64,000 bases of DNA from Marthasterias glacialis (GCA_911728455.2 OU452222.1:26712923-26776922), one strand, 5' to 3'. Positions 1 to 11,116 are shown, counted from the first letter of the stretch. Translations and numbers: made by a program. The notes: generated from the sequence alone by a model not told the origin.

Positions 1-454
1 GACATAGCTGGAGCTGTGAAGGCGCGTTCTGCACTCATTATAGCCATATGCGTGTTGGCGCACTAGCTTACGCGTTGCTAATTTACGCGTAGCGCAATCA
101 ATACATAGCGGTACTCAATGTAAAGTCTAATAATGCACGCGGGTACGCCCAACCGTATGAGCGTTGACCCTTTGCGAATGGAGCCTGAGGACGTGGCAAG
201 AATTGAAGAACTTATTAATAAAAAAAAAAAGTTTCACAGATTTGTCTACATTATTACGCTTTTTAACAAAAAGGGCATTTATGAATGGGAATAAAAGAGT
301 AGTGACTCGGTCTTAAACGGCCGTTTAAGACCTCGGTCAGCACTTTTTTATTCCCTTAATAATGCTTACACAACTTTCCGGTTACACTTTCGTTGCACCC
401 TTCTTCCGCTGGGCACATAACAAAATATATGTCGGCCTGAAATATGATATCAGG
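1..454. other. Gene-free left edge
   Basis: No exon is recognisable here. The stretch contains a poly-A run near 220 and a short symmetrical element around 285-357. It may be intron or upstream sequence of the ECI2 gene, whose last exons follow. Confidence 0.4.
285..357. repeat. Small hairpin element with a 24-bp perfect palindrome
   Basis: Positions 309-332 read GGTCTTAAACGG followed by its exact reverse complement. The flanks are also roughly inverted (GGGAATAAAAGAG... on the left, ...CTTTTTTATTCCC on the right). This looks like a miniature foldback repeat. No second copy was noticed in the window. Confidence 0.6.
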
Positions 455-940
455 TGGTAAATGCATCTACGCAGTGTACATTCAACCCTCTTACTGTCAG
501 ATCATTCAATGGCATCCACTGTGGTTTGGATTGATAGATAAAAAACGCCAGCCCGAAATATGGTAAATGCATCTACACAGTACACAGTCAACCCTGATGC
601 TGTCATACCGCTCAATATCATCCACTGTGGTTTGGAATGATAGATAGGCCAGAATGCAATACTATATTGTATCGTATGTTGAATGCATCTACACAGTCTA
701 CAGTCAACCCACCTACTGTCTGGCCATCCATCCAATGTCATCCACTGGGTTTTGAATGATAGATAGGCCAGAATGCAATACGATATTGTATCGTATGTTG
801 AATGCATCTACACAGTCTACAGTCAACCCTCCCACTGTCTGGCCATCCATCCAATATCATCCACTGGGTTTTGAATGATAGATATGCCAGAATGCAACAT
901 GTTATCATATGGTGAATGCATCCACACAGTACACAGTTAG
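455..940. repeat. Tandem repeat, about 115-bp unit, about 4.5 copies
   Basis: The anchor ATGCATCYACRCAGT recurs at 461, 567, 683, 802 and 916, giving spacings of 106, 116, 119 and 114 bp. Each unit also carries a CCACTG..TTTTG.ATGATAGATA block. The last full copies are most alike. Open frames through this block on the minus strand are repeat by-products, not genes. Confidence 0.85.
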
Positions 941-1026
941 TTCTGTACACTAAGTTGTGCCACCATGCATAAGCCATGGTTTAAATTACATGTATTGGTA
1001 AACTCAATAAAAAATCAATGTTACCC

Positions 1027-1228
1027 GTGGCGTAACCAGACATTTTCATTTTGTGAAAGGGGGGGGGGTGGGAAGTGGGGGCAAATACAAATTTTTGGGG
1101 GGCTATTTAATGTATCAAACCATTCATTTGTGCATTTTTTTGATCTCATTGAGGGGGTGGGGGGGGGGAAGGGGGCAAGGGTTCTGAGCAGGGGAGCTTA
1201 GCCCCCCCCCCTCCCCGGTTTTGCCACT
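1027..1228. repeat. Dispersed repeat with a G-run at one end and a C-run at the other (copy 1)
   Basis: Termini are inverted (GTGGCGTAACCAG on the left, CCGGTTTTGCCAC on the right). The body has long G-runs (1060-1170) and a C-run (1202-1216). A second copy lies at about 13020-13176 with the same core (GCTATT.AAT.TATC.AA.CATTCA) and the same GGGTTCTGAGC before the C-run. It sits just upstream of the first ECI2 exon here. Confidence 0.7.
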
Positions 1229-1347
1229 CAATGTTACCAAAAGTAGGAGGGCTAAAGTGCTTTTTAAAAAGTTGGCATTTCACTATTAATTCATTTCAAA
1301 GTTTGATTAACTAATCCTCTACTTGACATTGCATTTGATTCATAAAG

Positions 1348-1491
1348 GCCAATGAGGTACTGTTGTTTGGCCGCAAGCTGACGGCTCAAGAGGCTTTTGA
1401 CAGGGGACTGGTGACAGAAATCTTCCCAGATGCTTCGTTTCAGGAGGATCTTCAGAAGAAGTTAGACCAATATTCACAGCTACCAAGACAG
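1348..1491 (+). CDS. ECI2: Peroxisomal enoyl-CoA delta isomerase 2, penultimate exon (partial gene)
   Basis: This exon encodes 48 residues containing ANEVLLFGRKLTAQEAFDRG and GLVTEIFPDASFQ, which match the C-terminal part of the crotonase fold in ECI2. It is bordered by an AG acceptor at 1346-1347 and a GT donor at 1492-1493, and it ends in phase 0. It joins in frame to the exon at 2051-2206. ECI2 shifts cis- or trans-3-enoyl-CoA double bonds to trans-2 during beta-oxidation of unsaturated fatty acids. Related crotonase proteins such as CDYL share part of this signature, but the SKL end of the next exon favours ECI2. The upstream exons (mitochondrial leader, ACBP domain and most of the crotonase core) lie outside the window or were not recognised. 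Confidence 0.85.
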
Positions 1492-1545
1492 GTGCGTAGC
1501 AGTGTCGTTGGGAGGAGTTCAAATTTAAATTCAACAGCTTGGCCT

Positions 1546-1867
1546 GTCATGGTCGAGCTGTCTAGTACACCGGACTCAAGTTCTAATGGTTAATTCATCA
1601 TGGTGTGGGTTCGAATCCTGGTCATGATACTTGTGTCCTTGAGCAAGATGCTCTACTTGAATTGCTTCTCTTCACCCAGTGGTATAAATGGGTACCTGAG
1701 AGGGCAGATGTTAATGTTGTGACTGAAGTAGCCTTCAGAGTGTCACGGCAACCTGAGAAATATTATGGGAGTGTTATTGGCCCAATGACCAGGGCACTAA
1801 TCTATAAAAACCCATTGATACGTTATTGTAAAATGCGCCATATAAGAACTAGTTATTATTATTATTA
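1546..1867 (+). mobile_element. tRNA-Leu(CAA)-derived SINE inside the ECI2 intron
   Basis: The head at 1546-1630 resembles a class II tRNA-Leu: GGTCGAGC in the A-box position, GACTCAAGTTC as the anticodon stem-loop with CAA, and GGGTTCGAATCC as the B box. A tRNA-unrelated body follows, and it ends in an ATT-rich tail (about 1855-1867). A second copy is on the minus strand at 30325-30490. The Pol III boxes are imperfect. Confidence 0.75.
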
Positions 1868-2050
1868 ACTTTATTTTCACGATAAAAACAATTTGGAAAA
1901 TTATTTTCCAGTGAACATTAAACTTAACGAACACAATTTGTTGTCTTTGAATTTAATGTTGCAGTGATGGGGTTGGGTTTATGGGTTGCCGTTCTGCTGC
2001 ATCGCAGTTTATTAACAAACAACGTACATTGTTCTTTCCACTTGTTACAG

Positions 2051-2206
2051 TCGTTGCGTATTTCCAAGACACTGGTTCGTAGCGTTGAGCGAGTGAAGCT
2101 TCACCAAGTCAACAAGGAAGAGTGTGAGGTCCTCATCGAAAGATGGACATCCGACGAGTGCCTGGAAGCCATTCTGAATTACTTCTCCAGTAAATCGAAG
2201 CTCTAA
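2051..2206 (+). CDS. ECI2: ECI2 last coding exon with peroxisomal SKL terminus
   Basis: The exon opens after CTTGTTACAG and reads SLRISKTLVRSVERVKL... to ...WTSDECLEAILNYF, ending SSKSKL and TAA. The C-terminal tripeptide SKL is the canonical PTS1, so the enzyme should be imported into peroxisomes. The RISK, N-x-EEC and SDEC segments match the helical C-terminal extension of ECI2 family members. Phase and order agree with the exon at 1348-1491. Possible poly-A signals follow (ATTAAA near 2307, AATAAA near 3301), but the real 3' end cannot be fixed from sequence alone. Confidence 0.88.
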   Translation, partial: SLRISKTLVRSVERVKLHQVNKEECEVLIERWTSDECLEAILNYFSSKSKL

Positions 2207-2565
2207 CAGTTCAACATCCGAGCCGCTGTAAATGTTGTTGTCAGTTTAAGAACATTGAAATCTCCACGTTTAGCATTTACATGACTTCTGAGTTTGAAAA
2301 CTTCACATTAAAACTCACTAAAACTTCCCGGACGTACACACAAATGCAATGGCACCAAAATACAACATTTTTGCACCGAGCCTCTCGTCATGTCGTTATT
2401 ACAAATTAGAGATACAACATTTTTTTGCATTGATGTACAGATGTCATCTCCTGCTATTCCACATCCGCCTGCTCAGGGTGTCAGCAGAAGATTTACAAAC
2501 CCCACGAAGTCCAAATGGTAGCTTTGTATGATGTGGAAGTAGGCAACTTCAAATGGAAACTTAGG

Positions 2566-2695
2566 TTGTTTTCGAATTGGCGGCTCCGGCTCTGGCTACG
2601 ACCGTTGCTAAGGGTGCTGCTAAGGACTTCCTATACTTCAATGAATGATGGCGCGGTGATCCAGCCGTAGCCATAGCCATAGGCACCAATACAAA
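2566..2695. repeat. GGCGGCT-type MITE (copy 1)
   Basis: The left end reads TTTCGAATTGGCGGCTCCGGCT and the right part has AGCCGTAGCCATAGCC, inverted with respect to each other. Relatives occur at 4588-4720, 36046-36202, 37030-37158 and 48333-48437. All are short (105-160 bp), have a TTTCGAA-like end followed by repeated GGCT steps, and have no coding capacity. Confidence 0.6.
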
Positions 2696-3539
2696 CATGG
2701 CCTTACTTGCCATAATCCTCCTGAGGTGAAATTCAGATCAAGTCAATAACACTGCAGATCATTGCAATAAGCAAGGAACTTGCATACGTAAATTACTTTA
2801 GGCTTTACTTTGAAACTTATCAAAGTTCGCTGATCACTGGTCAGAAAATTTGTACAATACCGACCCTTTTCAGAGCAACATGAATTGGAAGAGATTCAAA
2901 CCCCTCCCTAGGTTGGATTTCAATCTAGCAACGTTTCAAATCATAAACCCTTTTCACACTACGGAGCTAATTCCCAGGAAACAAAACCCCAGGAGATGCC
3001 TGGGGAATTTTAACCCTACCGCCACCCTATGGTTGGTTCACACCTGATGCAGTTTTCCCAGGGGAAAATGAAGACTCAGTATGCAAACCCAGGGGTTGTA
3101 TCGCTTGATCCTATACTCCCAAGCAGGGGTGGCTATTTCCGGGAGTTTGCCAGTGAAAAGGTCTACCAAATTCATCTAGTGTGGAAGGGTTTAAATGGGT
3201 TAAATCTGAAAAGAGCTCGTAGTGTTATAACTTTGGTCTCTCCAAATAATAATAATTACAAAAAAGGTGTTGCTGTATTACAAAAAATTTAAAAAGTTTA
3301 AATAAAGTTTTAAAAATACTGTTATGTATCTTGTTCGAATCTCACCCAAGTAGTATGTTTCTGCAGGACTCGGCTCGGGAAAAAGCATGGAGTGTACGGT
3401 GCTTGTCACATGTTGGGGTAAGGGTCAAACTAAAAATACCATACTTTGTCTCCGGTGCAAAGTTTACATCTTTTGAACATTTTGCATATGTTTATCAGCT
3501 GATAATTTCATTAAAAATTGTTTTTTTTTTTGGGGGGGG

Positions 3540-3938
3540 GGGTGGGAACTGTGTACAACTTGAGTGTTTCATGAGCAAGAGATTTTTATTGAGCAACTCC
3601 GATTAGCTTTTTGTTGGGAGACTCATGGGCCTGCTCTAATGCACTGAATTGTCCGGGAAACTTCTACCATGCCCGATATGTGGCAGAGGGCTCCCCCCCC
3701 CCCCCCCGCCAAATGTTCCCATACTCTACTCACTCTTCCCCTCTTGTACAGAAGCACCCCCCTAAAATCCTCAAAAGAATTTCAGAGAGATTTCCAGACA
3801 CAATGAAGACACAATAGGAGGTGGGGGTGGGGTACTCCTAGAACTATGAGGTTCGTTCCGCTATCGTCTCCACTATAGCGGAACGAACCTCATAGTTCTA
3901 GGAGTAGGGGTGGGGTATACCCTGCCACATATCGAGCA
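3540..3938. repeat. Inverted-repeat element carrying a nested perfect hairpin
   Basis: CGATATGTGGCAGAGGG (near 3673) is inverted at 3920-3937 (CCCTGCCACATATCG), enclosing a C-run (3693-3708) and a G-rich stretch. Inside lies a separate perfect hairpin (3833-3906), suggesting one small element inserted into another. A G-run precedes it at 3531-3542. Confidence 0.55.
3833..3906. repeat. Perfect hairpin, 32-bp arms, 10-nt loop
   Basis: Arm 3833-3864 is the exact reverse complement of 3875-3906, and the loop is CGTCTCCACT. The arms begin TACTCCTAGAACTATGAGG. The arm-loop junction contains CCGCTATCGTCTC, which is also present in the hairpin at 17909-18020. Confidence 0.9.
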
Positions 3939-3939
3939 C

Positions 3940-5480
3940 CAAATTGGGAAAATTGGGAGTGTGATGTCGCCTTTAAAGGAGCTCGACTGACAACATACAA
4001 AACTTGGAATGAGAATTGTTTTTTATTCACCATTTGTCTATATGGAATAATTGGTTCATATGAATTATTTTGTGGTTAATTTGACATGAAAAATAAATTT
4101 ATATTCACTGTTTAATGTAACAACATTCGTATTGCACACTGTGTTTATTTGATGCCTCGTTTATAGGAATAATTATTTCAATTCTGGTTGTTTAAAATGA
4201 TCATAAAAAAATTATTCTATTCGCTCGATTTCAAAAAGAAAGACAAAAGAGCTGAAATTTTGTATATTTTAGTATACTTTTTTATTTTAAAAATGGCCCA
4301 CAAAGACATGTGCGTTACCTTTTTGTGAAAGTAAGACAAAATTTTCTAGGAGAGGGTATTCTCGGGTCGATTGTTACAATTTGTAACGCAAACTGTGACC
4401 ATGTTTTATCTTTCGTACCTTCTACAGAGGGTACGCACAGCCGTTTTCCTACAGTAAACTTACGGCCGTTTTGACCTCATTGAGGGCGCTGCTTGTACAC
4501 ATCTCTGTGGGACTCTAAAAAGTACTTTGGGCAGAAAACAATAATAACCCCTCTACATTTACCTCACTTCCCAAGTGGTTGAATTATGGGCCTTTTCGAA
4601 ATCAAGGTTTTGCCATTCGGCTCGGGTTTAGGTCGGTTCCATCTGCATTTTTTTTTAATCAAAGTGGACGAAGCCTATGGCAGAAGTCGAAGCCAAAGCT
4701 GGCGGTTTTGAAAAGACCACGTGAGTATTTTCTCTTTTTTTTCTTATAAAAAAAAATCGGTTACCAGCCCAAAAGTCAAAACGCCATTGTGATTATTACT
4801 AGTGCGCTGGTTCCCCGCTAATATTTGTTAAGCTTATTAAGTTGTTTGCTGTAAAGCTCAGTGAGACTTAAACGGTGGTGCACTGATTATGCCACCGATA
4901 AGCTGAATTTGCAAAGAACTGGAATTCAATTTAAACAATTAAATCACACATAACTCGACCCCGGGTTGGATTACATTTTCCCCTTGCAGTTCTGGTATTT
5001 CTCTTAATAAAAGGGAGGATAAAGGACGAATGTAGTCTGCACAATTTACTTTTTGTAAGGTAAAGTGGGTAAATTGAGTGGGTGCCAGAAATATTGCCCC
5101 CGGCCCATGTGGGTTTAGTGCTCTGTGGTTTAAAGTTGCCGTGTCGCGTCACAAAAAAAGAAAGCTCACACCAGCCACGACTTTCTGAAGTGAAAGCACG
5201 ACCAAGAAAACTTTACTTGTTGACTCTGTCCGCATAAGTAGACCAAAGCCCGTCGTTGTGTGGTCTTGTACAAAGTGCAAACAGGTTTAATAAAAATGTT
5301 CCGCGAGACACGCTATTTGTCTTGGAAGTTAGCCTACCATGGATCCTGCAGAGCAAGAACCAGCATGCCCTGAAAGATTTTGCCTGCAAGGACAAAACAA
5401 ATGTACAACCTGACGATATTTAAGGGTGCATGGTTTCGCCATGGTTGATGTAAAGATTGTTTTTCTTCAACTGTTTTTCT
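3940..5480. other. AT-rich intergenic DNA with scattered repeat copies
   Basis: No exon is supported. Contents: a minus-strand copy of a short repeat at 4432-4516, whose reverse complement matches 50437-50512 (CAGCGCCCTCAAT.AGGTCAAAA core), and a GGCGGCT-type MITE relative at 4588-4720 (GGGCCTTTTCGAAATCAAGG left end). The rest shows nothing recognisable. Confidence 0.5.
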
Positions 5481-5482
5481 TC

Positions 5483-5650
5483 CACTGCAAAACCGGGGGT
5501 GTTAAATTGATTCTCTTGGTATCTATAATGTGACAACACCGACATGGTGTTAATTTTACCAACGATAAAACAATGGGGATAACTAACACCATGTCGGTGC
5601 TGTCACATATAGATACCAAGAGAATCAATTTAACACCCCAGTTTTGCAGT
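5483..5650. repeat. Foldback hairpin element, arms of about 68 bp
   Basis: ACTGCAAAACCGGGGGTGTT at 5483 is matched by its near-exact reverse complement ending at 5650. The arms stay paired (few mismatches) through AATTGATTCTCTTGGTATCT and CACCGACATGGTGTTA, leaving a loop of about 30 nt. It is non-coding and typical of a miniature inverted-repeat element. No other copy was seen. Confidence 0.85.
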
Positions 5651-6579
5651 GTAAGGGCTTCATGTGTGAGGCAATATTTCTAACTAGTTGAAATACGCTA
5701 TACCATGAAATGAACCCTAAAGGCGACATCGCAAATATTTGCAAAGATATTTGCGATATGTGATGTCCCTTCAGTGCCACCATAGTTTTCTTTTTGAATA
5801 ATCAATCGCCAATAACCGGGTCGTTAAGCCTAACGTGTAAATTCCTGTTTACGAGCTTAACTTTATTATAGATTTGGACACATAAATTTTAACGTTCCAC
5901 GTGACTGGCAGGAACTTTGAAAGATTGTGCAGTGTGTGGCTGCGTATGTGCAGTGTACTGGACCAACAGCCGACTGTGTGATTGAACCCGGGTAGAAAAA
6001 AGTTGATGCCTACATAATCACGCACGAGAGAAAGAGCACCACAAAGGAGTGGATATAGAGCAAGAATCACTGTTATACATTGAGCGTTTCGACAGATTCT
6101 TCAGATCGCGGACTAACTGGTTCCAAGCCCGTAGGCCTACACTTCGAAGTCCGGGTTGGGGTTTCATTTCTGGATCAATCCAAACCAGAGACCTTGCTAC
6201 ACCGTTGACAGTCCCTGTCTAATGATGTAGAAGTCTAATTAATTGAAGATTGCTGAGATTGAAATCCCAGCTTTGTTCGCCCACCATCATCAGCGTACCC
6301 TGTTATAAACTTTTCACTTAACTGCTTGTCACTGTTGTGGATACTCAGCCCCTTCCCCCATTAACTCTGTTTGCCGAAGCGAACTCACTTTTTTTATTGG
6401 ATAACGAAGCATTGTTCGGGCTTTATTGACACTGTGAAGGGGGTAATCATTACGTCTATACTGCATCGATAACGGACAGTGACCCAACAACTCCACTACA
6501 AAACCCCGGCTCTTAATTGTGTGTGAATCTTTCATGGCTCGCTGGTTGTGGCTGCACGGACCGTAACAAAAAAACGCCC
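5651..6579. other. Non-coding stretch upstream of a possible first exon
   Basis: No gene is supported. Positions 6079-6113 hold a minus-strand GTCGAAACG motif (CTGAAGAATCTGTCGAAACG when reversed), like the ends of several repeats at 8049, 10935 and 25262. Confidence 0.35.
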
Positions 6580-6761
6580 ATGGTGCTCCACTTTGTACAT
6601 CATAACGTACTTCTCCAACAACTATCAGGAGTGCCACCGATCTTGAACAGCACTGGTGGCCTGTTCCTCCATCCAGTTGTTTTTTTCTTGATCCTGGCAG
6701 GCTCAGTTTCCCGCACGGACTATAGCCCTCCTGTGACCATTGGACGAGTCACAACCACACG
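6580..6761 (+). CDS. Possible first coding exon with signal peptide, protein unknown
   Basis: An ATG at 6580 opens a 60-residue frame that runs into a strong donor (ACACG|GTAAGT at 6761/6762). The middle contains a hydrophobic stretch, GLFLHPVVFFLILAGSVS, followed by RTDYSPPVTIGRVTTTR. That arrangement fits a secreted or membrane protein start. A carboxylesterase-like N-terminus is conceivable, because such proteins often have a short V-T...G-x-V strand just after the signal peptide, but this is only a resemblance. No downstream plus-strand exon that would continue it was found between here and 29.8 kb. It may be a chance reading frame. Confidence 0.3.
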
Positions 6762-8545
6762 GTAAGTCTGTACGATTGCAAAATAGTTATGATACAACAA
6801 TGACCTTGACAATGAAAACATCCTCAGGATGGGTTTGTTTTTCATCGTCCCATTTTTGCCGATAGTATAAACTGGAACTGGGAAAGGTGGCTGCCAACTT
6901 GAGTGAGTGACAATGAAACAAAACTTGTTTCAATCTGAAAAAAAGGAGGTTCTCGACCATGTTTATTCCCAGAGTTAAAAAAGGTGTTATTAACAGGTTG
7001 TCTGTGTTCCTGAAACCTCCATTCGAGTGCATTGTTCTGCAGGCCATAATGTTTTACCACATCCGTCTCGTGGTACTACGTCGATTGAAAAATGTTTATA
7101 TAGTGCTGGGACAATCAGTGCTTAATAAAGCTATACAGAAACATGGTAACTTTGCTTAGAAACACGGGTCACCAGCCAAATTTGTCAAAATTGCATACAA
7201 CTGGTTACCAGCTATATACCTCTTGCTTAATGGCAGATAAACTTGTCCAAGCTCATGTTGCTTTTAAAGGATGGCTCTTAAAATAGCTATATGAAATTGG
7301 GCCTCGTTGACTAATGTTTATTATTTTCAGTTTAAATTGTAACAATCAATTGTGGCAACAGTGTTTGATAAAATCGCGTAGGAGATAGTGTGATCTTCCC
7401 ACAAGGACATTACAATTTTAACACGCGTGAGATAAGAAGATTAAGCCTAACGTATAAATTCTCACATTGACAAGTGTAGTATCTTTCCTGCCATTAAATG
7501 ACGTGGAACGGGCACGCCCAATGTCACTCTTTTTGAAGATTTATCCTAGTTATAAAGCATGCGCGGGAGGGCGCTCTGCATTGCAGTAATCACGGTGGTG
7601 GTTTCCATTATTATTAACTAATTCCTAAACTAAAACTTTTAAGCATTTGTCCTTCATTCTAATCCATGGAAATGCACCAAACAAACAAGTCTTGTTATGT
7701 TAAAGCTCAAATCATAACGAAATCCCCGTAAGGGATCTGCCGAAATGTAAGCCTAATCTTTGGATGTTTGATCTGGGATGCCGATAACGCGCGTGCGAAG
7801 TGGTTTGTTGGCCGTGGGAGAGTAGAGTTCCATTTTGGGCCCAATGCCACTAAAAATCTGTTAACGCCGGAAAAACTGACCAATAAAGTAATTTGTATAT
7901 CAGACATAGATTGGTAACGTAGTACTGCTACTTGACATTTTGGCTGGGTAATATATTATTAGTAATAATAATACTGGAGTTTTGCTTACCAATAATTAGG
8001 TACTCGAAGTACATTATTATATTTTTTTAATCAAAAAATTGTTAATGGCCTCACGTTTCGACCCTAGCAGAGTCTTTCTAAAAGGCTAAATGACAACACA
8101 ACACAACACAACACAACACAACACACACAATACGAGCATACTGGAGTAACAGAAGCAGTCAAGTGGAAAGAAGTAAACAGTGTAAGGCACAAAGCAGTCA
8201 GAAGTTGCATTTTTTTTTAAAGACAGATTGTTGAAGTTTTTTGAATTATGAGACCCGTTCATGTAGCACCTTATAATGGTTTTAAAGTGCACGCTGCAAG
8301 GGAACATTCACCGTAATCTCTCTGGTCTTGTTATTGCACTACCCGTTATCATCGTGTTCAACATGCTTGTAGTGTTCGCTTTGTCCATACAAGTAGTCAT
8401 GAATCCTATTTGTCTGTATACTCACAAATAAATGAAATCAAAAATCCAGACAAGCCCCGGGGGATTTTTAATTTCGTATTTTTAACACCGCACTTAGGAA
8501 GAGTTCAGTTAGGGCTGAATCCAGACTATGAACCTTCTCGAAACC
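6762..8545. other. Gene-free DNA with a short microsatellite
   Basis: No exon is supported. A pentanucleotide (ACACA)n tract lies at 8095-8130. Next to it (8049-8090, minus strand) is the repeat end CTCTGCTAGGGTCGAAACG, of a type also seen at 6079, 10935 and 25262. Confidence 0.45.
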
Positions 8546-8584
8546 ACGGTGTCGGCTTATAGTCTCCGTCTTGGGCTCCGTTGT

Positions 8585-9056
8585 GCGCGGTCTCAGGTTT
8601 CCGGCGTGCTCAGTTTTCCGGATGACGTAGCCGGGCATTTCAGCACGCGGGCATCATGGTCTCAGTATTCCGGCGTGCTTGAATTTCCGGGTGACAACAT
8701 GGTACCATGGAGGTAGACTCACTATATGAATAATTATTGGTTTGATAACGAACCAACCTCTTCTGCTTCTGTCAACCCGTCTGAATACAGACCGCTGTCT
8801 AAGTAACGGATAATTTTAGCATTCTTCTCACGAAATTCGTTAAAACGATCCGGACGTCCTTTGCTCTAGGAGGCCGCTATGACAGCTTCAGTGATCCAAC
8901 ACCCTGATCCGATGCATGCGATCCTGACACATACATACGACTCAGCACGGCACTGAAACGGACGACGTTCGTCAGCCGTGCGCAGACATGGCATGACGTC
9001 ATTGTACCATATTTGGTCATCTGGAAAACTGAGCACGCCGGAAACCTGAGACCGCG
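8585..9056. repeat. Repeat with 40-bp inverted ends and an extra internal copy
   Basis: 8585-8624 (GGTCTCAGGTTTCCGGCGTG...) is inverted at 9017-9056 with one or two mismatches. A third, diverged direct copy is at 8657-8697 (GGTCTCAGTATTCCGGCGTG). No protein is encoded between. Probably a foldback or satellite-like element. Confidence 0.7.
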
Positions 9057-10150
9057 ACACCGTAAGCCAGATTGAAAAGGTACACATTTGGTATTAGGTA
9101 TGGGACTTCAAACATGCGGACGGTCCCTAAGCCGGGAGGCAAAGCCATGGTTTGGGAAATGGCAAATTCAAACCTGATTGCTTCGTTTTTGAAAGGGCAA
9201 GGGCACCAAGGCATTTTTTTTCTTGAGAAAGGGCACCTCTATGAGGAAAATTGTAAATTTCTAATGGTGCACTTCAAAGGCACCAAAGCAATGACCAGGG
9301 GCAGCGGAGGCAATTGCCTCCGTTGCCTCCGTGATGTATCATGCCTGACAATCCTTCAAGCCTCGATTTGGTTACATTGATTTGAATGGAGAAGTTTATA
9401 TGGCTACACCACGATACAGGTCCATATAGCTTAAAACTGGTATCCAGTAGATTTTCACATTTGAGATTCTAATAGTGGCGTCTCGCCCTACAGAAGAAAA
9501 AAAAGCATTCTCGAGGAGAATACTCGATCTGCTCTTGTCAAAGGTTGCTTTTTTGAAAGGGGTCGATGCTAGTTCTGCCCTGCATTGTGATTTTTCTTGC
9601 AAAGTACCTCATGCATCGCCGGATCTTTTTTTCACGAATAGTAGTACAAGCTTTTTTGAATCTAGTTTAATTTATTTTTCTCTTTTGCATCACATCAATC
9701 ACCTCTGACGACAAACAAATAGACCCCTCAACAAAGTCTGGTAAAAAAAAAACACTTGATGTTTACCTTTTCTTTGAAGTTTCAGAAGTTGGGTTATTTT
9801 GTTGCCAGCGGTTCAACAATGACAGAATTTACCTCGGGGCCGAGTACCACAAAGATTGAACCACGATTGTGTCTCCATTCAATTTAGCAACAACACTTTT
9901 TTAAAAGTACGAGTTTCGATGGGCTATCAAGAGGGGGTATTTTATTGGGTATTGTGAGTCGATGATTTGTTGGGCCTTCCACGTCTGTCGTCGTGAAACA
10001 ACACAACACACTCTCAGATTGTCTGTTGATCGAAAAAGAACGTCATTTACGGAGCTGAAGAATACCTGTCAGTAGTGAGGAAGAGAAACTGATGCAAAAA
10101 CACTCTCCAGAATATTTCATCAAGGTCTTTCTAGGAGATGATGATGCCGT
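9057..10150. other. Gene-free DNA with repeat fragments
   Basis: Contains an 18-bp palindrome (CGGAGGCAATTGCCTCCG, about 9305-9322). At 9358-9424 is a diverged partial copy of the MITE end found at 51895-51961 (GATTTGGTTACATTGATTTG). No exon is recognisable. Confidence 0.45.
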
Positions 10151-10153
10151 ATG

Positions 10154-10375
10154 CTATTTTGATCTCTTAATAAAGTCTTTAATAAGCCAATTTATGACCA
10201 GGTCCTCAGTCTGATGAAGGACTGTGGTGCCCACCATTAAGGCGAGAGTGTCAGGGCAGTCGGCTATCACATGGGTGCATTGTCTGGGGTTCGCCACACA
10301 GTCACAAAGCGGGGATGCTGAGTAGCCCCACTGAAGCTACTGAGGCAAGGCCCTGCATCTAGGTATGTCTACGTA
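10154..10375 (-). pseudogene. 3' end of a non-LTR retrotransposon ORF (decayed)
   Basis: Read on the minus strand, the frame ending at the TAG at 10154-10156 gives LQWGYSASPLCDCVANPRQC, then THVIADCPDTLALMVG and HQTEDLVINWLIKDFIKRSK. The spacing W-x-Y-S-x-S-x3-C-x-C, then C-x2-H-x4-C-P, is the zinc-knuckle-like motif at the C-terminus of many LINE reverse-transcriptase ORFs. Immediately upstream the frame is interrupted by an in-frame TAG (RALPQ*LQWGY), and no reverse-transcriptase domain follows. This is a 5'-truncated dead copy. The exact clade cannot be decided from this fragment. Confidence 0.7.
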
Positions 10376-11116
10376 TTTGTTTTGTCTATGGCTTCTTAGA
10401 CCTCATTAGAATGTCGGGAGGTGAGGCACGGGCAGAGACACACCTTCATTTTGCTTTTACACGAACATTGAATGTACTCACCTGTTAATCAAGATATTTA
10501 TTTGCCGACAAAAACATTTTTTTCTAAATTTGTTTTTAATGAAGCACTGCTTGCTTTTCTACACTCTCTTTTGTAAGACATTGCATGTCACTTCAAATTA
10601 TAATTTTTATTATAAATTTAATCAAATTTTGTTACCTTGATTTTATCGGGAGTTATTGCCCGAGAGCAACAATAATTTAGTTCAGTTTTTAGTTCCTGTC
10701 ATCAGTTAGTGCCTCTTTTATGTTTCTTGTTTTGTATTTTGTTTGTGTATGATGAAAAATCAATAAATAATAATAATTATAGCAATAACACAGGAGACAA
10801 GTCACAAAAATGATGTAGGCCTACTTTATCCTATAACTCCCATGACACTGTCTTTATTATTTTTTTCGCGCATCATATAACATCCACAATTGACTACTTG
10901 TATGTTGTATACAGCCTGCAGCATCATCTATTCCAGCTTGCTCCTGAAGACTATCAGAGCACACGGATCGAAACGTCGAGTTGTTACACCAACCATTTTT
11001 TTTCTGAACCAACATAACTCACAAAGTGAGATTTCATGATGATTGTAAACACGGTGTTAAACCGCAAACCTTTTACACAAAATAAGTAGTGCATGCATCC
11101 TGTGTTTTTATACGCC
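10376..11116. other. AT-rich non-coding DNA with a retroelement-like end
   Basis: No exon is supported. Around 10935-10985 reads CTCCTGAAGACTATCAGAG... followed by GGATCGAAACGTCGAGTTGT, a repeat-end motif shared with 25262-25290 and, on the minus strand, with 8049 and 6079. Confidence 0.4.

Noticed and set aside
502-977. Minus-strand frames of 79-101 codons
   Set aside because: They lie wholly in the 115-bp tandem repeat and repeat the same peptide with decay.
1605-1868. 87-codon frame between the ECI2 exons
   Set aside because: It is the body of the SINE in the intron.
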